Positions 42,233 through 51,410 of a stretch of 64,000 nt of DNA are shown here, piece after piece; position 1 is the first letter of the stretch, and each line of letters begins with the position of its first letter. Under the pieces are notes generated by a model, which searched no databases, was not told the origin of the DNA, and worked only from the letters and a program-made list of their open reading frames with translations. Source of the DNA: Neobacillus sp. FSL H8-0543 (GTDB lineage: Bacteria; Bacillota; Bacilli; Bacillales; Cytobacillaceae). Location: NCBI RefSeq assembly GCF_038592905.1, contig NZ_CP151943.1, forward strand, positions 5,096,501 through 5,160,500, in the 5' to 3' direction. The position numbers and the translations under genes were made by a program.

Positions 42233-43783
42233 ATGCTGGAATATCATAGAGCAAAACAATTATTGGTAGATGAAATGTTAATTCGTTCAGCACGAAAATT
42301 TCCTAACAAGATTGCGATAATTGATAATGAAGTACGAATGACTTATCAATTATTGCAAAGTAGAGTAAGTAATTTAGCAGGGTGGTTCCAATCACAAGGT
42401 ATTAAAAAGGGAGAAAAAGTAGCCCTATTACTTTATAACTCTATAGAATATACAGAATGCCTTTTCGCGTTAGCCAAAATCGGTGCGGTAGCAGTCCCAG
42501 TCAATTTTAGATTACAAAAATTAGAATTTGAATACATCCTCGATAATTCAGATGCAAAAATGCTTGTAGCACATCACGATTTTACTAGTGTCATTGAACA
42601 GATAAGACCCAATCTACCATTATTAGAAGAGGTAATAATAGTTGATGATAGAGTAGAGAAAGCACACTCCCATTATGACTATTATGCTATTTTTGATAAC
42701 GCTTTCATACCTCGGTTAGAAGAATTAAAGGATGATGACGATTTCATTATTGTCTACACCTCAGGTACAACAGGCAAACCAAAAGGGGCTGTCCTAACAC
42801 ATAAAAATGTATTTATGAACGCAGTCAATATGGATCTTGAATGTGGTCTCACCAAGGATGAAGTGCAAATCATTACAACCCCTTTGTTTCATATCGGTGG
42901 CATCTCGGCCTTAACAATGCTCATGCTCGTTGGAGGTACATCCATTCTTCACAAGAAATTTGACCCAGAACATATATTGCAAACCTTTGATAAAGAAAAA
43001 GTTACCTATGCATTTATGGTACCTTCCATGTGGAATATTCTACTCGAGGTTCCAAGCTTTAAAGAATACAACGTAAAAAGCTTACGAATCATTTGCACAG
43101 CCGCAGCGTCAACACCACTCGAACTAAAGAAAAAGTTGATGAAAAGTTTTCCAAATGTTGGTGTTTTCGATACCTTTGGTCATACGGAGCTTTCCGCGAG
43201 CACAGCAACATTAAAAGCAAGTGACTCTCTATTGAAAACAGGCTCAGTAGGACTTCCTTATTCCAATGTCGAGGTTAGAGTGGTTGATGAAAATATGGTA
43301 GACGTTCAGCCAGGTGAGGTGGGCGAAATTATCTATCGTGGACCAACGACGATGAAAGAATATTATAACAACCCTGAGGCGACGAAAGAAACACTTAGGG
43401 GTGGTTGGCTTCACAGTGGAGACCTAGTAATGGTTGACCATGACGGGTATTTAACCGTTGTTGACCGGAAAAAGGACATGATTATTAGTGGTGGAGAAAA
43501 CATCTACCCGAAGGAAATTGAAGAAGTATTATATACACATCCTGATATCCTCGAAGCAGCAGTTGTTGGTGTACCTGATGAAAAATGGGGAGAAACAGTT
43601 AAGGCTTTCGTTGTAACACGAAATGGAAAAACCTTAACAGAGCAAGAGGTGGTGGAGTATTGTACGGAGCGAATTGCCCGTTATAAAAAACCTCATTATG
43701 TTGAATTTATTAATGAGTTGCCAAGAAACGGTTCCGGAAAAATATTAAAAACGGCACTTAGAGATAACAATTTAAAAGTATAA
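42233..43783 (+). CDS. AMP-forming acyl-CoA ligase
   Basis: Activates a carboxylic acid to its CoA thioester with ATP. The 516-aa protein has the ANL-family motifs: P-loop YTSGTTGKPKGAVLTH, the DTFGHTE acyl/adenylate segment, the hinge GWLHSGDLV..DRKKDMIISGGENIYP and the catalytic lysine in NGSGKILK. The nearest groups are fatty-acid or cyclohexane/aryl-carboxylate ligases. First gene of the operon, behind GGATGGAGGGGAG. It should feed the acyl-CoA dehydrogenases downstream. By position it corresponds to LvaE in the Pseudomonas levulinate operon. Confidence 0.9.
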   Translation: MLEYHRAKQLLVDEMLIRSARKFPNKIAIIDNEVRMTYQLLQSRVSNLAGWFQSQGIKKGEKVALLLYNSIEYTECLFALAKIGAVAVPVNFRLQKLEFEYILDNSDAKMLVAHHDFTSVIEQIRPNLPLLEEVIIVDDRVEKAHSHYDYYAIFDNAFIPRLEELKDDDDFIIVYTSGTTGKPKGAVLTHKNVFMNAVNMDLECGLTKDEVQIITTPLFHIGGISALTMLMLVGGTSILHKKFDPEHILQTFDKEKVTYAFMVPSMWNILLEVPSFKEYNVKSLRIICTAAASTPLELKKKLMKSFPNVGVFDTFGHTELSASTATLKASDSLLKTGSVGLPYSNVEVRVVDENMVDVQPGEVGEIIYRGPTTMKEYYNNPEATKETLRGGWLHSGDLVMVDHDGYLTVVDRKKDMIISGGENIYPKEIEEVLYTHPDILEAAVVGVPDEKWGETVKAFVVTRNGKTLTEQEVVEYCTERIARYKKPHYVEFINELPRNGSGKILKTALRDNNLKV

Positions 43784-43803
43784 GGAAGTGGAGGTTCACG
43801 AAT

Positions 43804-44835
43804 TTGACCCATTCCCTACAAACAATTAAAGAAAACCTGCGAGGTTACTTACAAAATAATTTGTTCGCAGGAGCCGAAGTAACGATTAATGAATTCTTTC
43901 AAGCCTCAGGAGGCTGGACAGATGAAACGTATGTTCTTTCAGCTGAAACCAATGAGCAAACATTGGGTCTCGTTATTCGAAAGTTGAAAAAAGGAAGCCT
44001 TTTGTCAGGCGAAAGAAACTTATCTCAACAATACAGACTTCTCGAATTATTAAGCAACTCCACCTCATTACCTGTACCAAAAGTGTATCTACTTGAGGAG
44101 GATCCAAGCATTATCGGCGGTGAATTTATGATTATGGAAAGGCTGAAAGGGCAAAGTTATGTTCCATGGTCAAAGGAAGGAAAGGCGTTTTTATTTAGTG
44201 CAGCGACAGACACAGGTATACCAAAGCAATTTACCGATTACTTAATTTCCTTACATAATCTTAATTATAAACAAGTCGGTATAGATACTATTTTCGAAGA
44301 TCCAGGAGTCGAATATGGCTTCATAGATAAAAAAATAGCTGAATTTGAGAATTTATATTTAAAATATAAGATCATCTATGATCCAGTCATGACTGACGCA
44401 TTAGAGTGGTTAAAGCAGCAGCGACCTGCCGCACAAAGACTATCTATTATCCATGGCGATTATCGAACGGGGAACATGCTCTATGGTGAGAACCAAATAA
44501 GTGGAATATTAGATTGGGAAGCTGCTGAAATTGGAGACCCTATAATGGATGTTGCCTATATTTGTGCAAAAGCAAATCGGATGGACTCCCCGCTCCTATG
44601 TTATTTGTTAGATAAAGAGTGGTTTATCGAATACTATGCGGAAAAAACAGGCCTAATTGTAAATAAAAAGGATCTGCACTATTTTGAGGTGCTACATCAA
44701 GTAAGATTCCTGATATTGTCTCTCTCAGCTGCGCATGCCTTTGAAAAAGAAAAATCGACGGATTTAAGGATGGGAAGACAAGGGTTTAGATGGACGATGA
44801 TGCGAAATATATTAGCTGAAACGCTCGGCTATTGA
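43804..44835 (+). CDS. APH-type phosphotransferase (hydroxyacyl-CoA kinase-like)
   Basis: A 343-aa kinase-fold protein with Brenner motif IIHGDYRTGNMLYGE and the metal-binding ILDWEAAEIGDP, as in the N-terminal domain of human ACAD10/ACAD11 and in Pseudomonas LvaA, which phosphorylate the 4-hydroxy group of 4-hydroxyacyl-CoA. The glycine-rich nucleotide loop is ASGGWTDETYVL. The start is TTG 43804 after GTGGAGG. It is followed by a small protein and acyl-CoA dehydrogenases, the same set as in the lva operon, so a 4-hydroxyacyl-CoA kinase role is likely. Confidence 0.8.
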   Translation: MTHSLQTIKENLRGYLQNNLFAGAEVTINEFFQASGGWTDETYVLSAETNEQTLGLVIRKLKKGSLLSGERNLSQQYRLLELLSNSTSLPVPKVYLLEEDPSIIGGEFMIMERLKGQSYVPWSKEGKAFLFSAATDTGIPKQFTDYLISLHNLNYKQVGIDTIFEDPGVEYGFIDKKIAEFENLYLKYKIIYDPVMTDALEWLKQQRPAAQRLSIIHGDYRTGNMLYGENQISGILDWEAAEIGDPIMDVAYICAKANRMDSPLLCYLLDKEWFIEYYAEKTGLIVNKKDLHYFEVLHQVRFLILSLSAAHAFEKEKSTDLRMGRQGFRWTMMRNILAETLGY

Positions 44836-44848
44836 TTGAGGTGAAGAC

Positions 44849-45292
44849 ATGCTCGATAAATCGAATACCTTACAGGCGATTAGCCTTGTTCTTAAGAGAG
44901 ATATTCTCCCTAACCTAACAAATGATGTGGCAAAGGAACAGACAATAGCTATTCTGTCTTTATTAAAAAATATCGATGCGACAACTGTTCCAAATGATGA
45001 ACCCTTCAAAGCTGTCAATTCCTTACTTCTTGCTGAGTTAGAAGTCAGTCTTGAAGAAATGAAACAACTAACCTCTTTGACTCTTAATGATCAGCTAACA
45101 AAATTTGAAAAGGGACTTAAAAAATTAGCAAAACAAAAAGAGAAAGAAAGAGAAAAATGGGAATCGTTGAATAGCTTGTTTTCTGAAATGATTAAATTTG
45201 CTTATCAAAATAGCGAGCTTCACCCGTTCATTGATGAATTTAGAAAGACGATGAGAAAACAGCTTGAAATAGAGATGAAAACGGTCCATTAA
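44849..45292 (+). CDS. Small helical protein, possible kinase partner (DUF6285/LvaB-like)
   Basis: A 147-aa, nearly all-helical protein with a charged coiled-coil-like middle (KGLKKLAKQKEKEREKWE). The start MLDKSNTLQAISLVLKRDIL resembles the opening of DUF6285 proteins, the group of LvaB, a small protein needed for activity of the LvaA kinase. That likeness is a judgement by eye. It lies 13 bases after the kinase gene with its own GAGGTGAAG site, so a kinase-partner role fits. No catalytic motif is visible. Confidence 0.6.
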   Translation: MLDKSNTLQAISLVLKRDILPNLTNDVAKEQTIAILSLLKNIDATTVPNDEPFKAVNSLLLAELEVSLEEMKQLTSLTLNDQLTKFEKGLKKLAKQKEKEREKWESLNSLFSEMIKFAYQNSELHPFIDEFRKTMRKQLEIEMKTVH

Positions 45293-45307
45293 TAACGGAG
45301 GTAAAAT

Positions 45308-46333
45308 ATGAAAGCCATTGTATTAAGAGAAATTGGCGGTCCAGAACAGTATCAATTTGAAGAAATTGACACACCTTCACCAGGTCGGAATGAAGTGTTA
45401 ATTCGTTTACGTGCAGCAGCCTTCAACCGCCGTGATATTTTTGTCCGAAAAGGGGAATATCCGGGGATTCGATTACCAGCGACTCCTGGAGCAGATGGTG
45501 CAGGTGAAATCGTAGCCGTTGGCGATGATGCCACCAATTTACCAGTAGGCAGTAAGGTAGTCATCTATCCAGCTATTAACTGGGGAGATGAAGAAAGAAT
45601 TTATCGAAAGGACTTTTCGATTGTTGGCGTTCCTACTAATGGCACCTTTGCTGAATTCATTAAAGTTCCAATGGAGAATGTATTTTTAAAACCGGATTAT
45701 CTTTCGTGGGAAGAAGCAGCAGCACTTCCGTTAGCTGGTTTAACAGCCTATCGTTCTTTAGTGACTCGAGGACAGTTAAAAGCAGGGGAAAATGTTCTGA
45801 TTCCTGGGATTGGAGGAGGTGTTGCTACGTTCTTGCTGCAAGTAGCCGCTGCACTTGGTGCGAAGGTATATGTTACTTCAAGCAGTGACGACAAAATTAA
45901 CAAAGCCATTTCTTTAGGAGCATCGGGTGGGGTCAATTACCAAGAGGAAAACTGGGACAAAAAATTAAGAGAATGGATGCCAGACGGAGCCGATTTATGT
46001 GTGGATAGTGTTGGGGGTAAATCCTTTCAAAAGCTTCTCAATATTACGAAACATGGAAGTCGCATCGTTACATTCGGAGCAACCGCAGGCCCAGTTCCAC
46101 AACTTGTCATGCCGAAAATATTTTTAAAACAGCTTGATATTTTAGGAACAACCATGGGGTCTCCAAGTGAATTTCACAATATGCTCTCGTTCTATTCTGA
46201 AAACCTAATCCATCCGGTTATTGATTCGATATACTCCTTTGAAGAAATAACCGAGGCTCAAAGAAGAATGGAACAAGGGAATAATTTCGGAAAAATTGTG
46301 GTTACATTCCCATGGAGTGAAGAAAGTATTTAA
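45308..46333 (+). CDS. Quinone-oxidoreductase-like MDR protein 1
   Basis: A 341-aa medium-chain reductase with a GroES-like N-terminal domain (AFNRRDIFVRKGEYPG, PGADGAGEIVAVG) and an NADPH-binding Rossmann domain (VLIPGIGGGVATFLLQ). The cysteines and histidine that bind zinc in alcohol dehydrogenases are absent, placing it with quinone oxidoreductases and enoyl reductases. Probably reduces an alpha,beta-unsaturated thioester or carbonyl of the pathway. The gene is tightly packed (15 and 11 bases to neighbours), with GGAGG before the ATG. Confidence 0.85.
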   Translation: MKAIVLREIGGPEQYQFEEIDTPSPGRNEVLIRLRAAAFNRRDIFVRKGEYPGIRLPATPGADGAGEIVAVGDDATNLPVGSKVVIYPAINWGDEERIYRKDFSIVGVPTNGTFAEFIKVPMENVFLKPDYLSWEEAAALPLAGLTAYRSLVTRGQLKAGENVLIPGIGGGVATFLLQVAAALGAKVYVTSSSDDKINKAISLGASGGVNYQEENWDKKLREWMPDGADLCVDSVGGKSFQKLLNITKHGSRIVTFGATAGPVPQLVMPKIFLKQLDILGTTMGSPSEFHNMLSFYSENLIHPVIDSIYSFEEITEAQRRMEQGNNFGKIVVTFPWSEESI

Positions 46334-46344
46334 GGAGGTTGAAA

Positions 46345-47490
46345 ATGAGTAGGCCTATTTTAACAGAAGAGCACGAGATGTTTAGGCGGTCGTTAAGGAA
46401 GTTTTTGGAGAAGAATGCTAGCCCCTTTTATGAACAATGGGATCAAGAAAAGCTTGTTCCAAGGGATTTCTGGAAAGTAATGGGTGAAAATGGTTTTCTT
46501 TGTCCTTGGGTTGATGAAAAGTATGGAGGAGCCAACGCAGACTTTGGTTATTCGGTCGTTATTAATGAGGAACTAGAAAGAGTTGGCAGTGGGTTAGTCG
46601 GTATCAATAATCACAATGATATCGTCGTTCCATATATTAATTCTTTTGGAAACGAGGAGCAAAAGGAAAGATGGTTACCGGGATGTCTAACGGGTGATTC
46701 AATTTCAGCAATTGCCATGACAGAACCAGGGTCTGGCTCTGATTTAGCTGCTATTAAAACTACAGCAAGAAAAGAAGGAGATTACTATATTGTAAACGGT
46801 GCTAAAACGTTTATTACCAGTGGAATCCATGCTGATCTTGTCGTACTCGTTTGCAAGACAGACCCAAAAGCTGAGCCTGCTTACAAAGGAATTAGTTTAT
46901 TAGTAGTAGAGGCTGGAACACCGGGATTTAGTAAATCAAAACAGCTTAGTAAATTAGGACAGCATTGCTCAGATACCGCCGAGCTTGTGTTTGAGGATGC
47001 AAGAGTTCCAGTTGCTAATTTACTAGGTGAAGAAGGAAAAGGTTTTTATTACTTAATGGAAAAACTACAGCAGGAAAGATTATTAGTTGCCGTCGGTGCA
47101 GTCGCAGTAGCTGAAAGAATGTTCGAAATTACAAAAGAATATGTGAAACAAAGAACCGCCTTTGGTAAATCAATAAGCCAATTCCAAAATACTCAATTTA
47201 AAATGGCTGAAATGGCGACAGAAATTCAAATTGCTCGGGTTTTTGTTGATAATCTGATAGCAAACCATATCGACAAAAAAGAGGTTGTTACGCAGGTATC
47301 AATGGCCAAATGGTGGGTAACAGATCTGGCAAAAAAGGTTGCATCACAGTGCCTGCAGTTACATGGTGGTTACGGTTATATGGAGGAATATGAGATAGCA
47401 AGAAGATTTAGAGATATACAAGCAACATCTATTTATGCAGGTACAAATGAGATTATGAAATCGATTATTGCTAAAAAACTAGAATTGTAG
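46345..47490 (+). CDS. Long-chain-type acyl-CoA dehydrogenase 1
   Basis: A 381-aa FAD enzyme introducing a 2,3-double bond into an acyl-CoA. It shows IAMTEPGSGSDLA, FITSGIHADL, the FGKSISQFQNTQFKMAEMAT helix and the end IYAGTNEIMKSIIAK. The IY(E)GT position of short/medium-chain enzymes is alanine here, so, as in LCAD and isovaleryl-CoA dehydrogenase, the base glutamate should sit in the AEMAT helix. It is closely similar to the second enzyme at 52974. ATG 46345 follows AAGGAGG. Confidence 0.92.
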   Translation: MSRPILTEEHEMFRRSLRKFLEKNASPFYEQWDQEKLVPRDFWKVMGENGFLCPWVDEKYGGANADFGYSVVINEELERVGSGLVGINNHNDIVVPYINSFGNEEQKERWLPGCLTGDSISAIAMTEPGSGSDLAAIKTTARKEGDYYIVNGAKTFITSGIHADLVVLVCKTDPKAEPAYKGISLLVVEAGTPGFSKSKQLSKLGQHCSDTAELVFEDARVPVANLLGEEGKGFYYLMEKLQQERLLVAVGAVAVAERMFEITKEYVKQRTAFGKSISQFQNTQFKMAEMATEIQIARVFVDNLIANHIDKKEVVTQVSMAKWWVTDLAKKVASQCLQLHGGYGYMEEYEIARRFRDIQATSIYAGTNEIMKSIIAKKLEL

Positions 47491-47583
47491 ATTGATTGAG
47501 TATCTAGTAAGTTTCTCTGATTTGCAAGGAAGTGTAGTGTTTAATCCCAATCCAATTTAACCCCTTAAGGAGGGCGAAAGTTA

Positions 47584-48750
47584 ATGAAAAAAGTTAATTT
47601 AGGATTAATCGTTTTAATGCTTCTAATGTTTGCTGCGTTAGCTGGATGTAGTGAAGGTTCTGAAAAATCATCAGGCAGCTCGTCAGATACTATAGAAATT
47701 GGAGTAGTGCTAGCGACATCTGGGCCTATTGCTCAAACAGGAACTTGGGTTCTAGACGGCCATAAAGCGGCTGAAAAAGAGATCAACGATAATGGTGGAT
47801 TTAAGGTTGGCGATAAAACCTACAAAATCAAGATTGTCCATTACGATTCAGAGGGAAGAGCAGAATCAGCAACAGCCGCGACTGAAAAACTAATTAACCA
47901 AGATAAAGTACCAGTGATCCTTGGAACATCCATCAGCTCGGAAACAGCGGCAATGATTCCGATTGCTGAACGTGCTAAAACCCCATTAATGACTTTTGTT
48001 GCTGCAAGTGACATCTTAACCTCACAAGGAGCTAATTTCTTTTCTCAAGCTGCTCCTGCAAACAAAAACTATGTTAATGCGGGAACAAAGACTATGAAAG
48101 ACATGGGAATGACAAATGTTGCCGTTATTTATGTAGATGATGCTTGGGGTCAATCCTATGCAAAACTTTACCCACCAGTTATGGAAAAGGAAGGAATTAA
48201 CATAGTTACAACTGAAAAATTCGCGCCTGAACAAAATGAATTTATGACGATGCTAAATAAAATTAAAGCCAAAAACCCAGATGGAATTTTACTAGCTGCT
48301 GAAACTGAACTTGCGATTCCATTAATAAAACAGCTTGAGGAAGTAATGCCAGATGTGAAGATTATGGAAACAGGTGGTACCATTCCTGAAGAGTTAATTA
48401 AATTGGCACCTAGTGCAGCAGAAGATATTGTTACTCTAAGTCGTGCGGGTGCAGAAACACCTGAAATCAAAACGTTCAAGGAATTATTCTCAAAATCGTA
48501 TGATTACGAAGCAAATTCGTTTAGCTACTCCGGCTATGATGGAATCCATTTTATGGTCGATGCTATGGTGAAAGCAGGAACAGTTACTGATAAAGATAAG
48601 ATAAACAAGGAGATCCGTGGTGCACAGTATAAGGGTCTAATTGGAACATACAGCTTCAACGAAAAGGGAGAAAACAATTTGCTAGGAAATCGCGCGATTA
48701 TCAAAGACGGCAAAGTGATTTATCAAACGGTTGATCAACCCTTACCGTAG
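47584..48750 (+). CDS. ABC transporter substrate-binding lipoprotein (LivK-like)
   Basis: A 388-aa lipoprotein with signal LGLIVLMLLMFAALAGC, lipid-anchored at C22, and a two-lobed type I periplasmic-binding fold (IEIGVVLATSGPIAQTG, EGRAESATAATEKLI, SYSGYDGIHFMVDAM). This family binds branched-chain amino acids, amides, and aromatic or short organic acids. Lying within an acyl-CoA operon, it most likely captures the carboxylic-acid substrate. It is the first of five liv-type genes; a hairpin follows it. Confidence 0.92.
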   Translation: MKKVNLGLIVLMLLMFAALAGCSEGSEKSSGSSSDTIEIGVVLATSGPIAQTGTWVLDGHKAAEKEINDNGGFKVGDKTYKIKIVHYDSEGRAESATAATEKLINQDKVPVILGTSISSETAAMIPIAERAKTPLMTFVAASDILTSQGANFFSQAAPANKNYVNAGTKTMKDMGMTNVAVIYVDDAWGQSYAKLYPPVMEKEGINIVTTEKFAPEQNEFMTMLNKIKAKNPDGILLAAETELAIPLIKQLEEVMPDVKIMETGGTIPEELIKLAPSAAEDIVTLSRAGAETPEIKTFKELFSKSYDYEANSFSYSGYDGIHFMVDAMVKAGTVTDKDKINKEIRGAQYKGLIGTYSFNEKGENNLLGNRAIIKDGKVIYQTVDQPLP

Positions 48751-48760
48751 AAGAAATTAT

Positions 48761-48789
48761 AGGGGCAGAGATCTAGGTCTTTTGCCCCT
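48761..48789 (+). terminator. Intercistronic hairpin after the binding-protein gene
   Basis: AGGGGCA and TGCCCCT pair, with inner GA/TC pairs around AGATCTAGGTCT. The T tract is short (TTTGAT), so partial termination or mRNA-3'-end protection is likely, which would raise binding-protein levels over the permease. Confidence 0.6.
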
Positions 48790-48812
48790 TTGATAAAGAC
48801 AGGAGGTAAATC

Positions 48813-49682
48813 ATGGCAGATCAAATCATGCAATCCATTTTGAATGGCTTGGTAAGTGGCAGCATTTACGGATTAATGGCTATTGGCTTTACCCTAGTGT
48901 TTGGTATCATGCATGTGATTAACCTTGCACATGGTGAGCTATATATGCTTGGGGCTTTTTCGACCTTTATCATGGTCGGTGTTTACCAGCTCAATTTCTT
49001 TGTGGCGATAGCGGCTGCAATGTTGATTGTTGGCTGTTTAGGATTTTTAATTGAACGCTTTATATTCCGACCGCTACGAAATACACCGATGTTGAATACA
49101 TTACTGGCATCCATTGGACTTTCGATATTTATCAGTAATTTGGTGTTAAAGATTGCTGGAACAGGAATGAGGAGCATACCCTCACCATTTTCCGAGAAAA
49201 ACTTTGAAATTTTTGGTGCAGTCATCTCGACACATCGTTTAATGGTCCTTCTGTTGACTGGATTATTAGTTGGTTTGTTATTCTGGATAATTAAATTCAC
49301 AAAATTCGGGAGATCACTCCGTGCAACATCTCAGGACCAAGATGCATCAGCATTAATGGGAGTTAATATAAATCTTACCTATGGAATCGTGTTCGCGATT
49401 AGCGCGGGAATGGCTGCCATGGCAGGGGGATTAATTGGTTCGTTATATGTGGTAGATCCAACTATGGGTCTAGGGCCTGGGTTAAAAGCATTTATTATCG
49501 TAATCCTTGGTGGCATGGGCAGTATAGTAGGTGCAATAGCTGGAGCGTTTATTATGGGGTATGCAGAAACCTTTACCTCCTTATTCTGGTCCGCATCCTA
49601 TCAAGACCTAGTAGGGTATATCATACTTATATTGGTCCTGCTATTAAAACCAAATGGTCTATTTGGAGGGGTGAAAAGATGA
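48813..49682 (+). CDS. livH: ABC transporter permease LivH-like
   Basis: A 289-aa permease with about eight membrane segments and the conserved opening LNGLVSGSIYGLMAIGFTLV..GIMHVINLAHGE. The EAA-like loop is LGGMGSIVGAIAGAFIMG. The ribosome site AGGAGGTAAATC is strong. Its stop overlaps the livM start (ATGA). Forms the channel with LivM. Confidence 0.93.
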   Translation: MADQIMQSILNGLVSGSIYGLMAIGFTLVFGIMHVINLAHGELYMLGAFSTFIMVGVYQLNFFVAIAAAMLIVGCLGFLIERFIFRPLRNTPMLNTLLASIGLSIFISNLVLKIAGTGMRSIPSPFSEKNFEIFGAVISTHRLMVLLLTGLLVGLLFWIIKFTKFGRSLRATSQDQDASALMGVNINLTYGIVFAISAGMAAMAGGLIGSLYVVDPTMGLGPGLKAFIIVILGGMGSIVGAIAGAFIMGYAETFTSLFWSASYQDLVGYIILILVLLLKPNGLFGGVKR

Positions 49683-50698
49683 GCAATAAACGTATCAAAA
49701 TAGGGGCAATATTCCTTACATTGGTCATCCTTCTTGTTATGCCGTTGTTTCTAGACTTGTACTTAGTTCATATCCTAAATCAAATAGGAATTATGGTCAT
49801 ATTGACGGCAAGTCTTAACTTGATGGTCGGTTATACTGGGCAACTCTCCTTTGCACATATTGGATTGTTTGCTGTCGGAGCCTACACAAGTGCGATATTG
49901 ACAACCACGGCTGGCTTTTCCTTTTGGACTGCTTTTCCAATCGCAGCCATAATTGCCGGAATCTTTGGATTCATCATTGGTTTACCGGTATTGAGATTTA
50001 AAACCCACTTTTTTGCGATTGTTACCATGGCATTCGGTGAAATTATTCGATTAACAATCTACAACTTAAGAGATTTAACTGGCGGGCCAAATGGTATTTA
50101 TAATATCCCGTTTCCAACAAACTTCTTTGGGCTTGATTTTGCACTGCGCGAGCATTTTTATTATTTGATTTTGGTAAGTGCCATAATTGTCATCCTACTA
50201 GTTAAGTTTTTAATCAATACTAGAACCGGTAGAGCGATGATCGCGATTCGTGAAAATGAGAACTTCGCGTTATTTGTTGGAATCAATACCTGGAGGGTTA
50301 AGATATTTGCCTTTACAATAAGCGCAGCTATCGCAGGATTTGCCGGGAGTCTATATGCTCACTATAACTCTTATATCTCACCCTATTCGTTTACGATTTC
50401 AGAATCTGTCAGTGTTTTGCTAATGGTAATTATCGGTGGAATGGGAACAATCATTGGGCCAATTCTTGGTACAACCTTCCTTACGTTTTTACCTGAATTA
50501 CTAAGAAGTGTATCCGAATACCGTATGGTCATCTATGGTGGTTTACTCGTGTTAACGATTATGTTTATGCGTGATGGTATTTTAGGTGTCATTAAGAGTA
50601 TAAAGTTTAAGAAGGATGGCGACAAACGCGTAAAAATAGAAAAGCCGCTGCCAAGTGGAAGGGAGGAAACGACCATTGCTGGAAGTGAAAGGAATTAG
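49679..50698 (+). CDS. livM: ABC transporter permease LivM-like
   Basis: A 339-aa permease with eight to ten membrane segments (LNLMVGYTGQLSFAHIGLFA; GGPNGIYNIPFP; MVIIGGMGTIIGPILGTTFL) and a basic C-terminal cytoplasmic tail. It overlaps livH by four bases and livG by 23 bases, so the operon is translationally coupled. Heterodimer partner of LivH. Confidence 0.93.
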   Translation: MSNKRIKIGAIFLTLVILLVMPLFLDLYLVHILNQIGIMVILTASLNLMVGYTGQLSFAHIGLFAVGAYTSAILTTTAGFSFWTAFPIAAIIAGIFGFIIGLPVLRFKTHFFAIVTMAFGEIIRLTIYNLRDLTGGPNGIYNIPFPTNFFGLDFALREHFYYLILVSAIIVILLVKFLINTRTGRAMIAIRENENFALFVGINTWRVKIFAFTISAAIAGFAGSLYAHYNSYISPYSFTISESVSVLLMVIIGGMGTIIGPILGTTFLTFLPELLRSVSEYRMVIYGGLLVLTIMFMRDGILGVIKSIKFKKDGDKRVKIEKPLPSGREETTIAGSERN

Positions 50699-51410
50699 CC
50701 GTTTTTTTAAAGGATTAGTCGCATTGGACAATGTTTCATTTAATGTTGAACAAGGGGAAATTCTTGGTATTATCGGCCCTAATGGCGCTGGTAAAAGTAC
50801 TCTTTTCAATTGTATCACCTGTTTTTTTCCTCCATCTGAGGGACATGTTTTATTTGAAGGCAAGAAAATCACCGGACTAAATCCATATCAGGTGACTGAA
50901 TTAGGTTTAACGAGAACGTTTCAGCACACACAGGTTTTCCCAAAACTATCAGTCTACGAAAATATAATTACAGGCCAGTATGTGATTAAGAGAAAGGATT
51001 CTTCCAGAACGAAAGCACAGCTCGATTTAAAGGCAAACGAGATAATGGAGTTTGTTGGCGTCAGTCAGTTTAAGGATACGGTCGCTGGAAACTTAAGCTT
51101 AGGCTATCAAACAAGATTGGCAATTGGGATTGCCCTGGCAACAGAACCAAAGTTGTTTCTATTGGATGAACCTGCAGCGGGAATGAATCCGGAGGAAACA
51201 AACCAATTAGTCACTCTATTACGCGAAATTCGCGACCAATTAGGTGTGACGGTTATTCTAATCGAGCATGATATGAAAGCGGTAATGGGCTTGTGTGATA
51301 GGATCGTTGTTTTGGAGTACGGGAAGAAAATTGCTGAAGGCACACCACAGGAAATTCAAGAAAATCCTCGAGTTATTGAAGCCTATTTAGGGAGTGAGTC
51401 TCTTGCTTAA
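50676..51410 (+). CDS. livG: ABC transporter ATPase LivG-like
   Basis: A 244-aa ATPase (GPNGAGKSTLFN Walker A, NLSLGYQTRLAIGIALA signature region, LFLLDEPAAGMNPEE Walker B, EHDMKAVMGLCDR). I start it at TTG 50676, nine bases after GGGAGG; the longer frame from GTG 50655 overlaps that site. The signature is LSLGYQ, as in several LivG proteins, in place of LSGGQ. Confidence 0.92.
   Translation: MLEVKGISRFFKGLVALDNVSFNVEQGEILGIIGPNGAGKSTLFNCITCFFPPSEGHVLFEGKKITGLNPYQVTELGLTRTFQHTQVFPKLSVYENIITGQYVIKRKDSSRTKAQLDLKANEIMEFVGVSQFKDTVAGNLSLGYQTRLAIGIALATEPKLFLLDEPAAGMNPEETNQLVTLLREIRDQLGVTVILIEHDMKAVMGLCDRIVVLEYGKKIAEGTPQEIQENPRVIEAYLGSESLA

Noticed and set aside
45308..46333. Zinc-dependent alcohol dehydrogenase
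   Set aside because: The zinc-binding cysteines and histidine are missing; it belongs to the quinone-oxidoreductase-like branch.
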